Source: Streptococcus toyakuensis
GTDB taxonomy: Bacteria > Bacillota > Bacilli > Lactobacillales > Streptococcaceae
Assembly (NCBI RefSeq): GCF_024346585.1
Contig: NZ_AP024523.1
Location: 443,001 to 507,000, forward strand
Length of the DNA stretch: 64,000 bases
Direction of reading: 5' to 3'
Shown: piece by piece, positions 53,641 to 62,463 of the stretch
How positions within the stretch are numbered: position 1 is the stretch's first letter
How the letters are laid out: every line of letters begins with the position of its first letter
Translations under genes and position numbers: made by a program
Notes under the pieces: generated by a model
What the model was told of the DNA's origin: nothing
Seen by the model: the letters and a program-made list of their open reading frames with translations, nothing else
Database searches by the model: none

Positions 53641-55308
53641 AAACTCTTACCACTTACCTTTTATTATATGGTGGGAGACTTTGCAGGTAACATTGCCATT
53701 GCTAAATTAGGGGACCATTTACCAAAAACTATCGGCAATGACTTGGTGCATCTGACACTGACAGATGGCAATTATCAGAAAAAAGTTGGTTACGAGGATA
53801 ATCTTGACATGGTAGCAACTGATACCGGATTGGTTACCAACCAAGCTCAGCTAGCCGTCAGCCACCGCAATCGTCCTCACAGTCAATTGGTGACACTAAA
53901 TCAAGACTTCTTTATTTCACCAAATGACGATGGTAATAAAGACTTTGTAGCTTTCAAAGGATTGCCAAACAAGACCTATAATAACTTACAGGTCACGGTT
54001 TTTGCTGCAGAAAATCAACAACGTTTAACGCCTATTTGGTTCAGTCAACCAGGTGCGGACCTATCAGATATTGAAAGTACTGCTTGGCGTGGGATCACTG
54101 CTGGAGGTGAGAAAGTTCTATCTGGCAGTTACCAATACGTTATCACCTATCAAGATGCCAATAATCACGCGCAGGAGAAGGTCTTCAAAGTATCAGTGAA
54201 TCATAACAAACCAATCCTGACGCAAGGGAGTTTCCGTAAGGATGATGACGTTGAGTTCTTCACTCCAGGGCAGCCACAGGCGATTAGTAGCTCAGGGATT
54301 GCTCGTGTCGAGGTGTTCTATCTCACTAAGAAAAATGGTCGACTATTTGATGTCGTCGAGTCCCAACATTCTGTTTCCGTTACTGATAACAAGGTTCTGA
54401 TTCCTCAAAATGAAGACGGCTCTTACACCATTCCAACAGTAGAGGGCGTGTCTCCGGGAGATTATTATTACCTTGTGGAAGATAAGGCTGGTAATGTTGC
54501 CTTTACGACATTACCCAACCTAAGAGCGGTGGGTCAAGAAAGAGGAGTCTTAAGTTTGGCGCTAGATGTGAATGTTCTAGAAGGAAAACACCCAATTAGC
54601 TTTACCTATCTTGTCCGCGATGCAACTGGTAAACCGATTGAGACTTTGGATTATTTCAACCACTCATCTAACAGCCTGATATTACCATTTGGACAATATA
54701 CAGTTGAACTGTTAACTTATGACACTAATCTTGTTGAGCTGCAATCTGACAAGGTAGTTAGCTTTACCTTAACGGAACATAACCCTTTCCAACACATTGC
54801 CTTTGCGATGGCAAAAATGGATTCTTCTCAAGTGACGGTTCATTTTGATCACTTGTTACCAGAAGGCAGTCAGGTTAGTCTTAAAACGCTTCAAGGCCAC
54901 TTGATTCCTCTCAACCAATCTCTATATGTTCCAAAGGCTTATGGAAAAACAGTTAGAGATGGCAGTTATCAACTTGTGGTAACCCTGCCAAAAGGCTATC
55001 GTATTGAGGGAGAGACAAGGGTGCAGGCTAAACAAAATGAAGTTCATGAGTTAGCCTTACGCCTAGTGAAGGATGCAAGTGAGCAGTTGCTTGTCTCAGA
55101 TAATCATCAACAGGGACTTACCTCAGTTGAGACGAACACAGAGAGTTCTGCGGTACCGACGGTGGTAAGCTCTTCACAAAATCAGAAAAAGTCAGAAGCG
55201 GCAGTTCAATTACCAACAACAGGTGATAAGGCACTGGTGAAATGGAGTATACTTGGCTTCTTACTGATTAGCTTAGCCGCTCTATTTAGCCGTAAAAAAA
55301 TGGATTAA
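53641..55308 (+). pseudogene. prtS: 3' part of a SpyCEP/PrtS-type cell-envelope protease (LPXTG anchored)
   Basis: The frame opens after a stop at 53638, reads LPLTFYYMVGDFAGNIAIAKLGDHL and runs to 55308 (546 residues from the ATG at 53668). It matches the C-terminal third of the streptococcal CXC-chemokine protease: LVTNQAQLAV, NQDFFISPNDDGNKDFVAF, ESTAWRGITAGG, YYYLVEDKAGNVAFTTL, LPEGSQVSLKTLQG. It ends with the sortase signal LPTTG, a hydrophobic helix and a RKK tail. The signal peptide and the whole subtilisin catalytic domain are absent and the ATG has no ribosome site, so no active protease is made. Compared with S. pyogenes SpyCEP as I remember it, the sequence is clearly homologous but divergent. 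Confidence 0.88.
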
Positions 55309-55388
55309 CATTTCTGAAGGTTTAAAACTAAAAAAACTAGTACTTTTGTTTAAATTGAAGGCAAGTATCTAACAGACGAAGAAAAGTT

Positions 55389-55428
55389 GAAGAGGGAGTG
55401 GTAAAAGGCCATTCCCTCTTTGATTTTT
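55389..55428 (+). terminator. Terminator after the protease fragment
   Basis: GAAGAGGGAGTGG (55389-55401) and CCATTCCCTCTT (55409-55420), one mismatch, followed by TGATTTTT. Confidence 0.8.
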
Positions 55429-55520
55429 AAGGTTTCTTAACATTTTTTAAGGTGAAATATGATAAAATACAATAAAGAAAAGCTTTTAGATTAAGAGTTT
55501 CATTTGGTTAGGAGATTATT

Positions 55521-57187
55521 ATGATGAAAAAAAGGCTATCGCTGATATTATTTGGGCTAGACTTCCTCTTGCTAGCAGCATGTTACTGGATTTACTTGCC
55601 AGCTTTAAATATATGGAGTTTAGCTTTCTGGTCTTTTGTGATTTTTGGTCTGATTCTATTATTAATCACTTTGGTTATCCTATCAGCCTTTGACATGACA
55701 ACGACGGTAACCCGTTCCTTTAAACAAGGGCTTGGTCGTAAAGATGTCACGGGCAGTTTTTCCAAGCATTCCTTAACGGGTTTGGTGAAGTGGCTGACCT
55801 TAGTCATTGTAACGCTTGTAGGGATTCTCTTATTGATTACAGTGGTTAACACAAAACTCTTTCGTGCCAAGTCTTATGCCCAGGTTATTGAGGTTAAAAA
55901 TGCCGACTTCAACAAGGATTTTCCAGAAACGGATTTATCAGCGCTAGCTTTATTGGACCGTGATTCTGCCGAAAAAATTGGCGATACTTATTTAGGAACC
56001 ATTGATAAAGTTTCTCAGTTTGTATTTCAGACGAATACCGTCAGATCACTATCGGTAAGCGCCCTTACCGCGTCTCACCTCTGGAATACAAGTCTTTTTG
56101 GAAATGGGTGACCAACCGTCAAGAGGGAATTGATTACTATGTCAAGGTTAATCAGACTACAGGTAAAGCAGAGCTAGTCAAATTAAACAAGGCCATGAAG
56201 TATTCTCATTCAGAATATCTCTTGCGTGACACCATGAGGCATTTGCGTTTCCAATACCCAATGACCATTTTTGCTGATCCATCTTTTGAGGTAGACGATA
56301 ACGGCAATCCTTATTATGTCGCAACAACTTATGCACCAAAATTTGGCTTATCCTCACAAGACCCAACAGGAGTCATCTTATTGGATGCTGTTAGTGGGAA
56401 ATCTAAATACTATAACTTGAAATCAGTACCTGGATGGGTAGACCGTGTTTACTCTTCTGAGAATGTGTTGGAAAGGGTTAATGACCATTACACCTATCAA
56501 AATGGCTACTGGAATACCGTCTTTAGTCAAACAGGCGTCAAACAAACGACTGATAGTTACAATTACATCACCATTGGTTCTGACATTTACCTCTACACAG
56601 GTATTACATCAGCAACGGCCGATTCGTCAAATCTTGGCTTTATCTTGGTTAATATGCGGACAAGAGAAATTACCAATTACAAGTTGGCTTCGGCCACTGA
56701 ACGTTCTGCCATGAAATCTGCAGAAGGAGAAGTGCAAGAGAAAAACTATTCGGCAACTGCACCGACGCTTGTTAAACTGAATGACAAAGCCTATTATTTG
56801 ATTTCATTAAAAGACGCAGCAGGTCTCGTTAAGTCCTATGCCCTTGTAGATGCTGAAGATTACCAGCAAGTTACCGTTAATAATAACATTCAGACCCTCA
56901 TCGCTCAGTTTACGGATCGTGATACCAGCTCCTTGTCCTCAGCCACTGTTTCTCATAAAAAAGCTAAGATGGTTTCGGGACAGGTTGAACAATTAGCCAG
57001 CCAAATCATTTCAGGAACAACCGTTTATTACCTTGCTTCTGATGGCAATGTGTATAAAGTCAAAGCAAGTAGTGAGACGACAGATCTTTTGCCCTTCTTA
57101 AAAGTTGGCGATCACTTCGAAGCAGAATTGATAGATGATCATTTTCTTAAAGGATTTACCATAGTGGAACCAAATGACCAGCAATAA
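55521..57187 (+). pseudogene. Membrane protein with large extracytoplasmic domain, frameshifted
   Basis: The N-terminal frame (55521-56111) has three transmembrane segments (about residues 6-30, 36-56 and 92-112) and ends out of frame after FQTNTVR. The second frame continues from about 56045 with ITIGKRPYRVSPLEYKSFWKWVTNRQEG to 57187. One extra base at about 56041-56044 (GTC-AGN-ATC) joins them into about 555 residues. The gene stands between prtS and metG as I remember for S. pyogenes, where it is a single conserved hypothetical protein. The extracytoplasmic part has beta-propeller-like repeats (YYVATTYAPKFGLSSQDPTGVILLDA). No function is known to me. Confidence 0.75.
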
Positions 57188-57199
57188 TAGGAGAGACAA

Positions 57200-57232
57200 T
57201 CAAAAAAGCAAGTGACAAACTTGCTTTTTTGA
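57200..57232. terminator. Bidirectional terminator
   Basis: AAAAAAGCAAGT and ACTTGCTTTTTT around a short loop, 13 bases past the frameshifted gene. Confidence 0.9.
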
Positions 57233-57277
57233 TGTCAGAATAGGGAAGTAAAGCTGCTGAGGAAGTAGCTGAGAGGA

Positions 57278-57306
57278 TTGATTTAACAGGCTTTATGTGC
57301 TATACT
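57278..57306 (+). promoter_or_regulatory. Promoter of the DUF1275 leader
   Basis: TTGATT (57278-57283) and TATACT (57301-57306) with an exact 17-bp spacer. Transcription should start near 57313, seven bases before the first helix of the structured leader. Confidence 0.75.
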
Positions 57307-57312
57307 AAGCCT

Positions 57313-57427
57313 ATCATTTGGAGGGTCATCACCTTTGTTAAGAACTGACTACTAGTGATGTGCTTACCGAGAAAGGTAGTAAACTCTCCTTAAAGCGAGC
57401 AAAATACTGTTCTTCAGTATTTTTTCT
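57313..57427 (+). promoter_or_regulatory. Structured leader RNA with terminator (riboswitch candidate)
   Basis: Helix P1 pairs GGAGGGT (57320-57326) with ACTCTCC (57383-57389), seven pairs including one G-U. P2 pairs CATCAC (57327-57332) with GTGATG (57355-57360). P3 pairs TACC (57365-57368) with GGTA (57375-57378). This makes a closed three-helix junction. A terminator follows: AAAATACTG (57401-57409) with CAGTATTTT (57415-57423) and a T run. The DUF1275 start codon comes 42 bases later. I do not recognise a known riboswitch class. Confidence 0.6.
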
Positions 57428-57468
57428 TTTGCAATGTGAGGTTAGAAAAGGGGATTAAAAGGGTAATT

Positions 57469-58176
57469 ATGTCGAGAAAGAAACGAAAAAAATATCAAGT
57501 TTATGAGGGGTTGCGATGTGCCATGATGCTCTGTTTTATCAGTGGCTATGTCAATGCCTTCACCTATATGACCCAAGGCAAACGCTTTGCCGGTGTGCAA
57601 ACAGGGAATCTGTTATCTTTTGCTATCCGTTTGTCAGAAAAGCAACTGGAAGAGGCACTACAATTTTTACTTCCCATGCTCGTTTTTATGCTTGGACAGT
57701 CTTTTACCTACTTCATGCACCGCTGGGCAAAGCAAAAAGGACTGCACTGGTACTTATTATCAAGCTTTATCTTAACAGGGATTGCTTTTGGAACAGCCTT
57801 ATTCACGCCTTTTCTCCCTTCCAATTTTACGGTGGCAGCCTTGGCTTTTTTTGCCTCTATTCAAGTGGACACCTTTAAGACCTTACGAGGGGCTAGCTAT
57901 GCTAATGTCATGATGACAGGAAACATCAAAAATGCCGCCTATTTATTAACCAAGGGACTTTATGAAAAGAATCAAGAAATTACCCATATTGGCCGCAACA
58001 CCTTGATTGTGATTTTAGCCTTTGCCTGCGGAGTGGTTTGCTCCACCATCTTGTCCTTAACTTATGAAGAATATGCTCTCACACCTATCTTGATTCCGCT
58101 GCTGTATGTCAATTATTTATTGGCTCAGGAATTCTACCATATTCAAACGAAAATCAAACCCATTAAAAGAGCTTAA
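57469..58176 (+). CDS. DUF1275/YoaK-family membrane protein
   Basis: A 235-residue protein with six transmembrane helices and the DUF1275 (YoaK) signatures: FISGYVNAFTYMTQGKRFAGVQTGNLL near residues 23-49 and a second similar block FKTLRGASYANVMMTGNIKNAA at about 142-163. The two blocks look like an internal repeat. Function unknown, often proposed as a transporter. ATG at 57469 follows AAAGGG; an upstream GTG at 57436 overlaps the terminator. Expression is likely set by the structured leader upstream. Confidence 0.85.
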   Translation: MSRKKRKKYQVYEGLRCAMMLCFISGYVNAFTYMTQGKRFAGVQTGNLLSFAIRLSEKQLEEALQFLLPMLVFMLGQSFTYFMHRWAKQKGLHWYLLSSFILTGIAFGTALFTPFLPSNFTVAALAFFASIQVDTFKTLRGASYANVMMTGNIKNAAYLLTKGLYEKNQEITHIGRNTLIVILAFACGVVCSTILSLTYEEYALTPILIPLLYVNYLLAQEFYHIQTKIKPIKRA

Positions 58177-58440
58177 GCCGAAGTCACATCAATTGATTTA
58201 AAGCCTCTATCTTTGAAGAGATAACAGTTTTTCCTTAGAAAGGTAGGTTTTGCTCATCTCTAAAATATGGTATAATAAACCATTAATGGCTGTTTGTTTT
58301 CAGCTAACCTTTTCTTAACAGGAGACTGATAAAGAAGGTTTCATTTGCCTTGATAAACGGTGTTTCAACAGAAAACCACGAGGTCTGATACGATATATCT
58401 CAATCCTACTTTCATTTGAGTATGATTTTGAAAGGAAACT
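58177..58440. other. Intergenic region with the metG promoter
   Basis: GGTATAATAAA near 58268 is an extended -10 element. The 160-base leader that follows has no T-box sequence and no clear terminator. Confidence 0.5.
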
Positions 58441-60441
58441 ATGATGAAAAAACCATTTTACATTACGACACCCATCTACTACCCATCTGGTAAACTACAC
58501 ATCGGTTCTGCCTATACCACCATTGCCTGTGATGTTTTGGCACGCTACAAGCGCCTGATGGGACATGAAGTCTTCTATCTCACAGGACTTGATGAACATG
58601 GGCAAAAGATTCAAACCAAGGCAGCAGAAGCAGGTATTAGCCCTCAAACTTATGTTGATAACATGGCAAAGGATGTCAAAGACCTTTGGCAATTGCTAGA
58701 TATTTCTTATGATAAATTTATCCGGACAACTGACGATTACCACGAAGAAGTCGTTGCTGCTGTTTTTGAAAAATTACTGGCGCAAGATGACATTTACCTT
58801 GGTGAATACTCTGGTTGGTATTCTGTCTCTGATGAAGAATTCTTCACTGAAAGCCAACTAGAAGAAGTTTTTAGAGATGAAGACGGTAAGGTTATTGGAG
58901 GGATTGCTCCTTCTGGTCACCAAGTAGAGTGGGTATCAGAAGAATCTTACTTCCTACGCCTTAGCAAGTACGCTGACCGCCTCGTAGCCTTCTTTAAAGA
59001 GCAACCTGACTTTATCCAACCAGATGGTCGTATGAATGAAATGTTGAAAAACTTTATTGAGCCAGGTCTAGAAGATTTAGCAGTCAGTCGCACTACCTTC
59101 ACTTGGGGTGTACCTGTTCCATCAAATCCAAAACACGTGGTTTATGTGTGGATTGATGCCCTCTTAAACTATGCGACAGCCCTTGGTTATGGTCAAATGG
59201 ACCATGCTAACTTTGACAAATTCTGGAATGGAACGGTTTTCCATATGGTTGGAAAAGATATCTTGCGTTTCCACAGTATCTACTGGCCAATCTTGCTGAT
59301 GATGCTTGATCTACCAATGCCAGAACGCTTAATTGCTCATGGTTGGTTTGTTATGAAAGACGGTAAAATGTCTAAATCAAAAGGTAATGTGGTTTACCCA
59401 GAAATGTTAGTTGAGCGATTTGGACTTGATCCTCTTCGTTATTACCTCATGCGTTCCTTGCCGGTTGGTTCAGACGGTACCTTTACCCCTGAAGATTATG
59501 TGGGTCGTATTAACTATGAATTGGCCAACGATCTTGGTAATTTATTGAATCGTACCGTTGCGATGATCAACAAGTATTTTGATGGCACGGTGCCAGCTTA
59601 CGTTGACAACGGGACTGCCTTTGATACTGAGTTAAGTCAGTTGATCGATGCTCAGTTGGCCGACTATCATAAGTACATGGAAGCGGTGGATTACCCACGC
59701 GCCTTAGAAGCCATTTGGACTATCATTGCTCGTACCAACAAATACATTGATGAGACAGCTCCTTGGGTGCTAGCTAAAGAAGATGGAGACAAAGCTCAAT
59801 TGGCCAGTGTCATGGCACACTTGGCAGCCAGCTTGCGTGTGGTTGCTCATTTGATTCAACCATTTATGATTGAAACATCAGCTGCTATCATGGCACAACT
59901 TGGTTTGGAACCTGTTTCTGATTTGTCAGTTCTTGCTTTAGCAGATTTTCCTGACAATACAAAGGTTGTTGCCAAAGGGACACCGATTTTCCCACGTCTT
60001 GACATGGAAGCTGAAATCGACTATATCAAAGCTCAAATGGGTAGTAGCTCAGCTATTTCCCAAGAAAAAGAATGGATACCTGAAGATGTCGAGCTCAAAT
60101 CTGAAAAAGACGACATCAAATTTGAAACCTTCGATGCTGTGGAAATTCGTGTGGCAGAAGTCAAGGAAGTATCAAAAGTGGAAGGTTCCAATAAATTGCT
60201 TCGTTTTAGATTAGATGCAGGGGATGGGGAAGACCGTCAAATCTTGTCAGGTATTGCCAAATTCTATCCCAACGAACAAGAATTAGTTGGCAAAAAACTA
60301 CAAATTGTTGCTAATCTCAAACCTCGTAAAATGATGAAAAAATACATCAGTCAAGGGATGATTCTATCAGCAGAGCATGGGGATCAGCTAACGGTTTTAA
60401 CCGTTGATCCATCTGTCGCAAATGGAAGTGTGATTGGTTAA
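58441..60441 (+). CDS. metG: Methionyl-tRNA synthetase
   Basis: A 666-residue class I synthetase. The HIGH-type motif is KLHIGSAYT near residue 20, and KMSKSKGN lies near residue 309. It lacks the four-cysteine zinc knuckle (the corresponding region reads [13 protein letters not shown]), as in the B. subtilis-like MetRS form. The C-terminal domain from about residue 555 ([28 protein letters not shown]) is the Trbp111-type tRNA-binding dimerisation domain. Two ATG codons overlap at 58441 and 58444; GAAAGG serves either. The gene order prtS-hypothetical-metG-nrdF2 is that of pyogenic streptococci as I remember it. Confidence 0.96.
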   Translation: MMKKPFYITTPIYYPSGKLHIGSAYTTIACDVLARYKRLMGHEVFYLTGLDEHGQKIQTKAAEAGISPQTYVDNMAKDVKDLWQLLDISYDKFIRTTDDYHEEVVAAVFEKLLAQDDIYLGEYSGWYSVSDEEFFTESQLEEVFRDEDGKVIGGIAPSGHQVEWVSEESYFLRLSKYADRLVAFFKEQPDFIQPDGRMNEMLKNFIEPGLEDLAVSRTTFTWGVPVPSNPKHVVYVWIDALLNYATALGYGQMDHANFDKFWNGTVFHMVGKDILRFHSIYWPILLMMLDLPMPERLIAHGWFVMKDGKMSKSKGNVVYPEMLVERFGLDPLRYYLMRSLPVGSDGTFTPEDYVGRINYELANDLGNLLNRTVAMINKYFDGTVPAYVDNGTAFDTELSQLIDAQLADYHKYMEAVDYPRALEAIWTIIARTNKYIDETAPWVLAKEDGDKAQLASVMAHLAASLRVVAHLIQPFMIETSAAIMAQLGLEPVSDLSVLALADFPDNTKVVAKGTPIFPRLDMEAEIDYIKAQMGSSSAISQEKEWIPEDVELKSEKDDIKFETFDAVEIRVAEVKEVSKVEGSNKLLRFRLDAGDGEDRQILSGIAKFYPNEQELVGKKLQIVANLKPRKMMKKYISQGMILSAEHGDQLTVLTVDPSVANGSVIG

Positions 60442-60488
60442 ATTCCAGAAGTTGCTAACTGAAACTATTTTAAGCATTACAAAACATG

Positions 60489-60523
60489 AAAAAGGTCGTG
60501 GACAATTGTCCCGGCCTTTTGTC
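60489..60523 (+). terminator. Terminator of metG
   Basis: AAAAAGGTCGTGGACAA pairs with TTGTCCCGGCCTTTT, a near-perfect long stem with a T-rich end. Confidence 0.85.
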
Positions 60524-60666
60524 TTGCATACATACAGACATATAAAAACCTTGGTTTTGTCACTCTAGAATTACCTTTTGTCCCTTAAAAAATGATTCTG
60601 TTCGTTTGTTTGTTATTTTTTACATAAGCTTTACAACTACAGTATGACGGTGTTGGAGAAGTTGTG

Positions 60667-60682
60667 CTACTATATATTGTCA
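60667..60682. promoter_or_regulatory. NrdR box 1
   Basis: CTACTATATATTGTCA matches the NrdR consensus (ACACWATATATWGTGT) in its core. Its centre lies 31 bp from box 2, three helical turns, which is the normal NrdR geometry. Confidence 0.8.
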
Positions 60683-60697
60683 CAAAAATATTGCAAA

Positions 60698-60713
60698 GCA
60701 CTATATCTTGTGG
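60698..60713. promoter_or_regulatory. NrdR box 2
   Basis: GCACTATATCTTGTGG, 15 bp downstream of box 1, overlapping the extended -10 region. NrdR with ATP/dATP would repress the operon when dNTPs are plentiful. Confidence 0.8.
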
Positions 60714-60752
60714 TATAATGGTTTTATAAAAAATTAAGTATGCTTAATTTTT
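60713..60752 (+). promoter_or_regulatory. nrdF2 -10 element and start-proximal hairpin
   Basis: TGTGGTATAATG gives TATAAT at 60713-60718. About ten bases later AAAAATTAAG-TATG-CTTAATTTTT forms a hairpin with a T tail, which could stop transcription almost at once. It may attenuate basal expression. Confidence 0.6.
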
Positions 60753-60972
60753 CGAGAAAAAACGAACAGTGATGGTTGTTCAATAAGACAGTTGATAGCA
60801 TTCTAAATAGGAATGTTCAAGCACCTAACATTTACCAATAGAAAAGCGCTGCTTAAATGCAAGTCTTTTTGTGCTACTTAAAACTCAGTGACGTTCTTTC
60901 TCTCATCTAGTGACATCTTAGGCTTAATGGCACTAGTTACTCTTGTGAAAATATAAGCCTTGAAGGAGACGA

Positions 60973-61986
60973 ATGACTCAACATTACTATGAGCGATCTC
61001 AATCGCCAATTGATTACGCCTTATCTAAGACCAAAAAGCAGTTGCGTTCGGTTAACTGGAATCACCTCAATGACGACAAGGATTTGGAGGTTTGGAACCG
61101 TGTCACCCAGAATTTTTGGTTACCTGAAAAAGTCCCTGTTTCTAATGACCTAACCTCTTGGCGGTCTCTAGGTGAGGACTGGCAGCAATTAATCACCAGA
61201 ACTTATACTGGCTTAACGCTGCTAGATACGGTGCAAGCAACTGTTGGAGATGTGGCACAAATTCAGCATTCACAAACAGACCATGAGCAAGTCATCTACA
61301 CGAATTTTGCCTTTATGGTTGCCATTCACGCACGGTCTTACGGGACAATTTTTTCGACTCTTTGCAGCAGCGAACAAATTGAAGAAGCTCATGAATGGGT
61401 GGTTTCCACTCAAAGTCTACAAGAACGAGCGCGTGTCTTAATCCCCTACTATACTGGCAATGATCCGTTGAAGTCAAAAGTGGCAGCAGCTATGATGCCA
61501 GGTTTCTTATTGTACGGCGGCTTTTACCTTCCTTTTTACTTATCAGCTCGCGGGAAAATGTCAAACACCTCTGATATCATTCGCCTCATTTTGCGGGATA
61601 AGGTGATTCACAATTATTACAGTGGCTATAAATACCAACAAAAAGTAGCGGGTCTTAGTCCAGAAAAACAGGCTGAGATGAAGACCTTTGTGTTTGACTT
61701 GCTCTATGAGTTGATTGATCTTGAAAAAGCTTATTTAAAAGAATTGTACGATGGTTTTGACTTGGCAGAAGACGCTATTCGTTTCAGCCTCTATAACGCT
61801 GGAAAGTTTCTTCAAAATTTGGGATACGAGTCGCCATTTACAGAAGAAGAAACACGCGTTTCACCAGAAGTTTTTGCCCAGTTATCCGCGCGTGCAGATG
61901 AAAATCATGACTTTTTCTCAGGGAATGGTTCTTCTTATGTCATGGGCATAACAGAAGAAACCACCGATGACGATTGGGAGTTTTAA
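60973..61986 (+). CDS. nrdF2: Class Ie ribonucleotide reductase radical subunit (metal-free type)
   Basis: A 337-residue ferritin-like protein. Three of the four metal-binding carboxylates are replaced: Val116 (FMVAIHARSY, normally FMEAxH), Pro176 (MMPGFLLY, normally a Glu) and Lys210 (LRDKVIHNYY, normally RDEAVH). The remaining Asp59, His119 and His213 are conserved, and the radical Tyr123 is present. This V-P-K set is the mark of class Ie subunits described in streptococci and mollicutes, which carry a DOPA radical and no metal. The residue is hydroxylated with help from NrdI. Operon: nrdF2-nrdI-nrdE2. Confidence 0.93.
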   Translation: MTQHYYERSQSPIDYALSKTKKQLRSVNWNHLNDDKDLEVWNRVTQNFWLPEKVPVSNDLTSWRSLGEDWQQLITRTYTGLTLLDTVQATVGDVAQIQHSQTDHEQVIYTNFAFMVAIHARSYGTIFSTLCSSEQIEEAHEWVVSTQSLQERARVLIPYYTGNDPLKSKVAAAMMPGFLLYGGFYLPFYLSARGKMSNTSDIIRLILRDKVIHNYYSGYKYQQKVAGLSPEKQAEMKTFVFDLLYELIDLEKAYLKELYDGFDLAEDAIRFSLYNAGKFLQNLGYESPFTEEETRVSPEVFAQLSARADENHDFFSGNGSSYVMGITEETTDDDWEF

Positions 61987-61989
61987 GGG

Positions 61990-62463
61990 ATGGCAGAGCT
62001 GATTATTGTTTATTTTTCATCTAAGTCCAATAACACCCATCGCTTCGTGCAAAAATTAGGGTTGCCCGCCCAACGTATCTCGATAGATGATAGCCCAGTT
62101 GAGGTAGGTGTTGACTACCTACTGATTGTACCAACCTATGCTGCGGGCGGTTCAGATGCTAAAGGAGCAGTGCCTAAACAGGTCATTCATTTTCTCAATA
62201 ACCCTACTAATCGTAAGCATTGTAAGGGAGTGATTTCTTCTGGAAATACCAATTTTGGAGATACCTTTGCCATTGCAGGACCTATCATTTCTCAAAAATT
62301 ACAGGTGCCTCTTTTACACCAATTTGAGCTATTAGGGACCACTACAGATGTCAAAAAGGTACAGACGATCTTTGCCCGCTATCGACATCAGAAACACCCG
62401 AAACTTAAAAACAGACCGATGAATACAATACAGAAAGGACAACCTCATGTCACACCCCAATGA
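61990..62463 (+). CDS. nrdI: NrdI flavodoxin-like activator
   Basis: A 157-residue flavodoxin-like protein: IVYFSSKSNNTHRFVQKL forms the FMN phosphate loop (residues 5-22), and PTYAAGGSDAKGAVP and SSGNTNFGDTFAIAG flank the isoalloxazine site. In class Ib/Ie systems reduced NrdI makes the superoxide used to activate NrdF; in class Ie it drives hydroxylation of the radical tyrosine. It starts three bases after nrdF2 and overlaps nrdE2. Confidence 0.92.
   Translation: MAELIIVYFSSKSNNTHRFVQKLGLPAQRISIDDSPVEVGVDYLLIVPTYAAGGSDAKGAVPKQVIHFLNNPTNRKHCKGVISSGNTNFGDTFAIAGPIISQKLQVPLLHQFELLGTTTDVKKVQTIFARYRHQKHPKLKNRPMNTIQKGQPHVTPQ

Larger units (their letters stand above)
60442..60972. other. Intergenic region between metG and nrdF2
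   Basis: It contains the metG terminator (60489-60520), two NrdR boxes, an extended -10 promoter, an immediately following small hairpin, and an untranslated leader of about 250 bases. The leader (60755-60960) has repeated GTGAC / AGTTAC motifs but no protein gene. Confidence 0.7.

Noticed and set aside
57320..57389. Known riboswitch identity (purine, TPP, preQ1, fluoride, THF)
   Set aside because: Loop lengths and conserved loop sequences of these classes are absent; only the general junction shape is shared.
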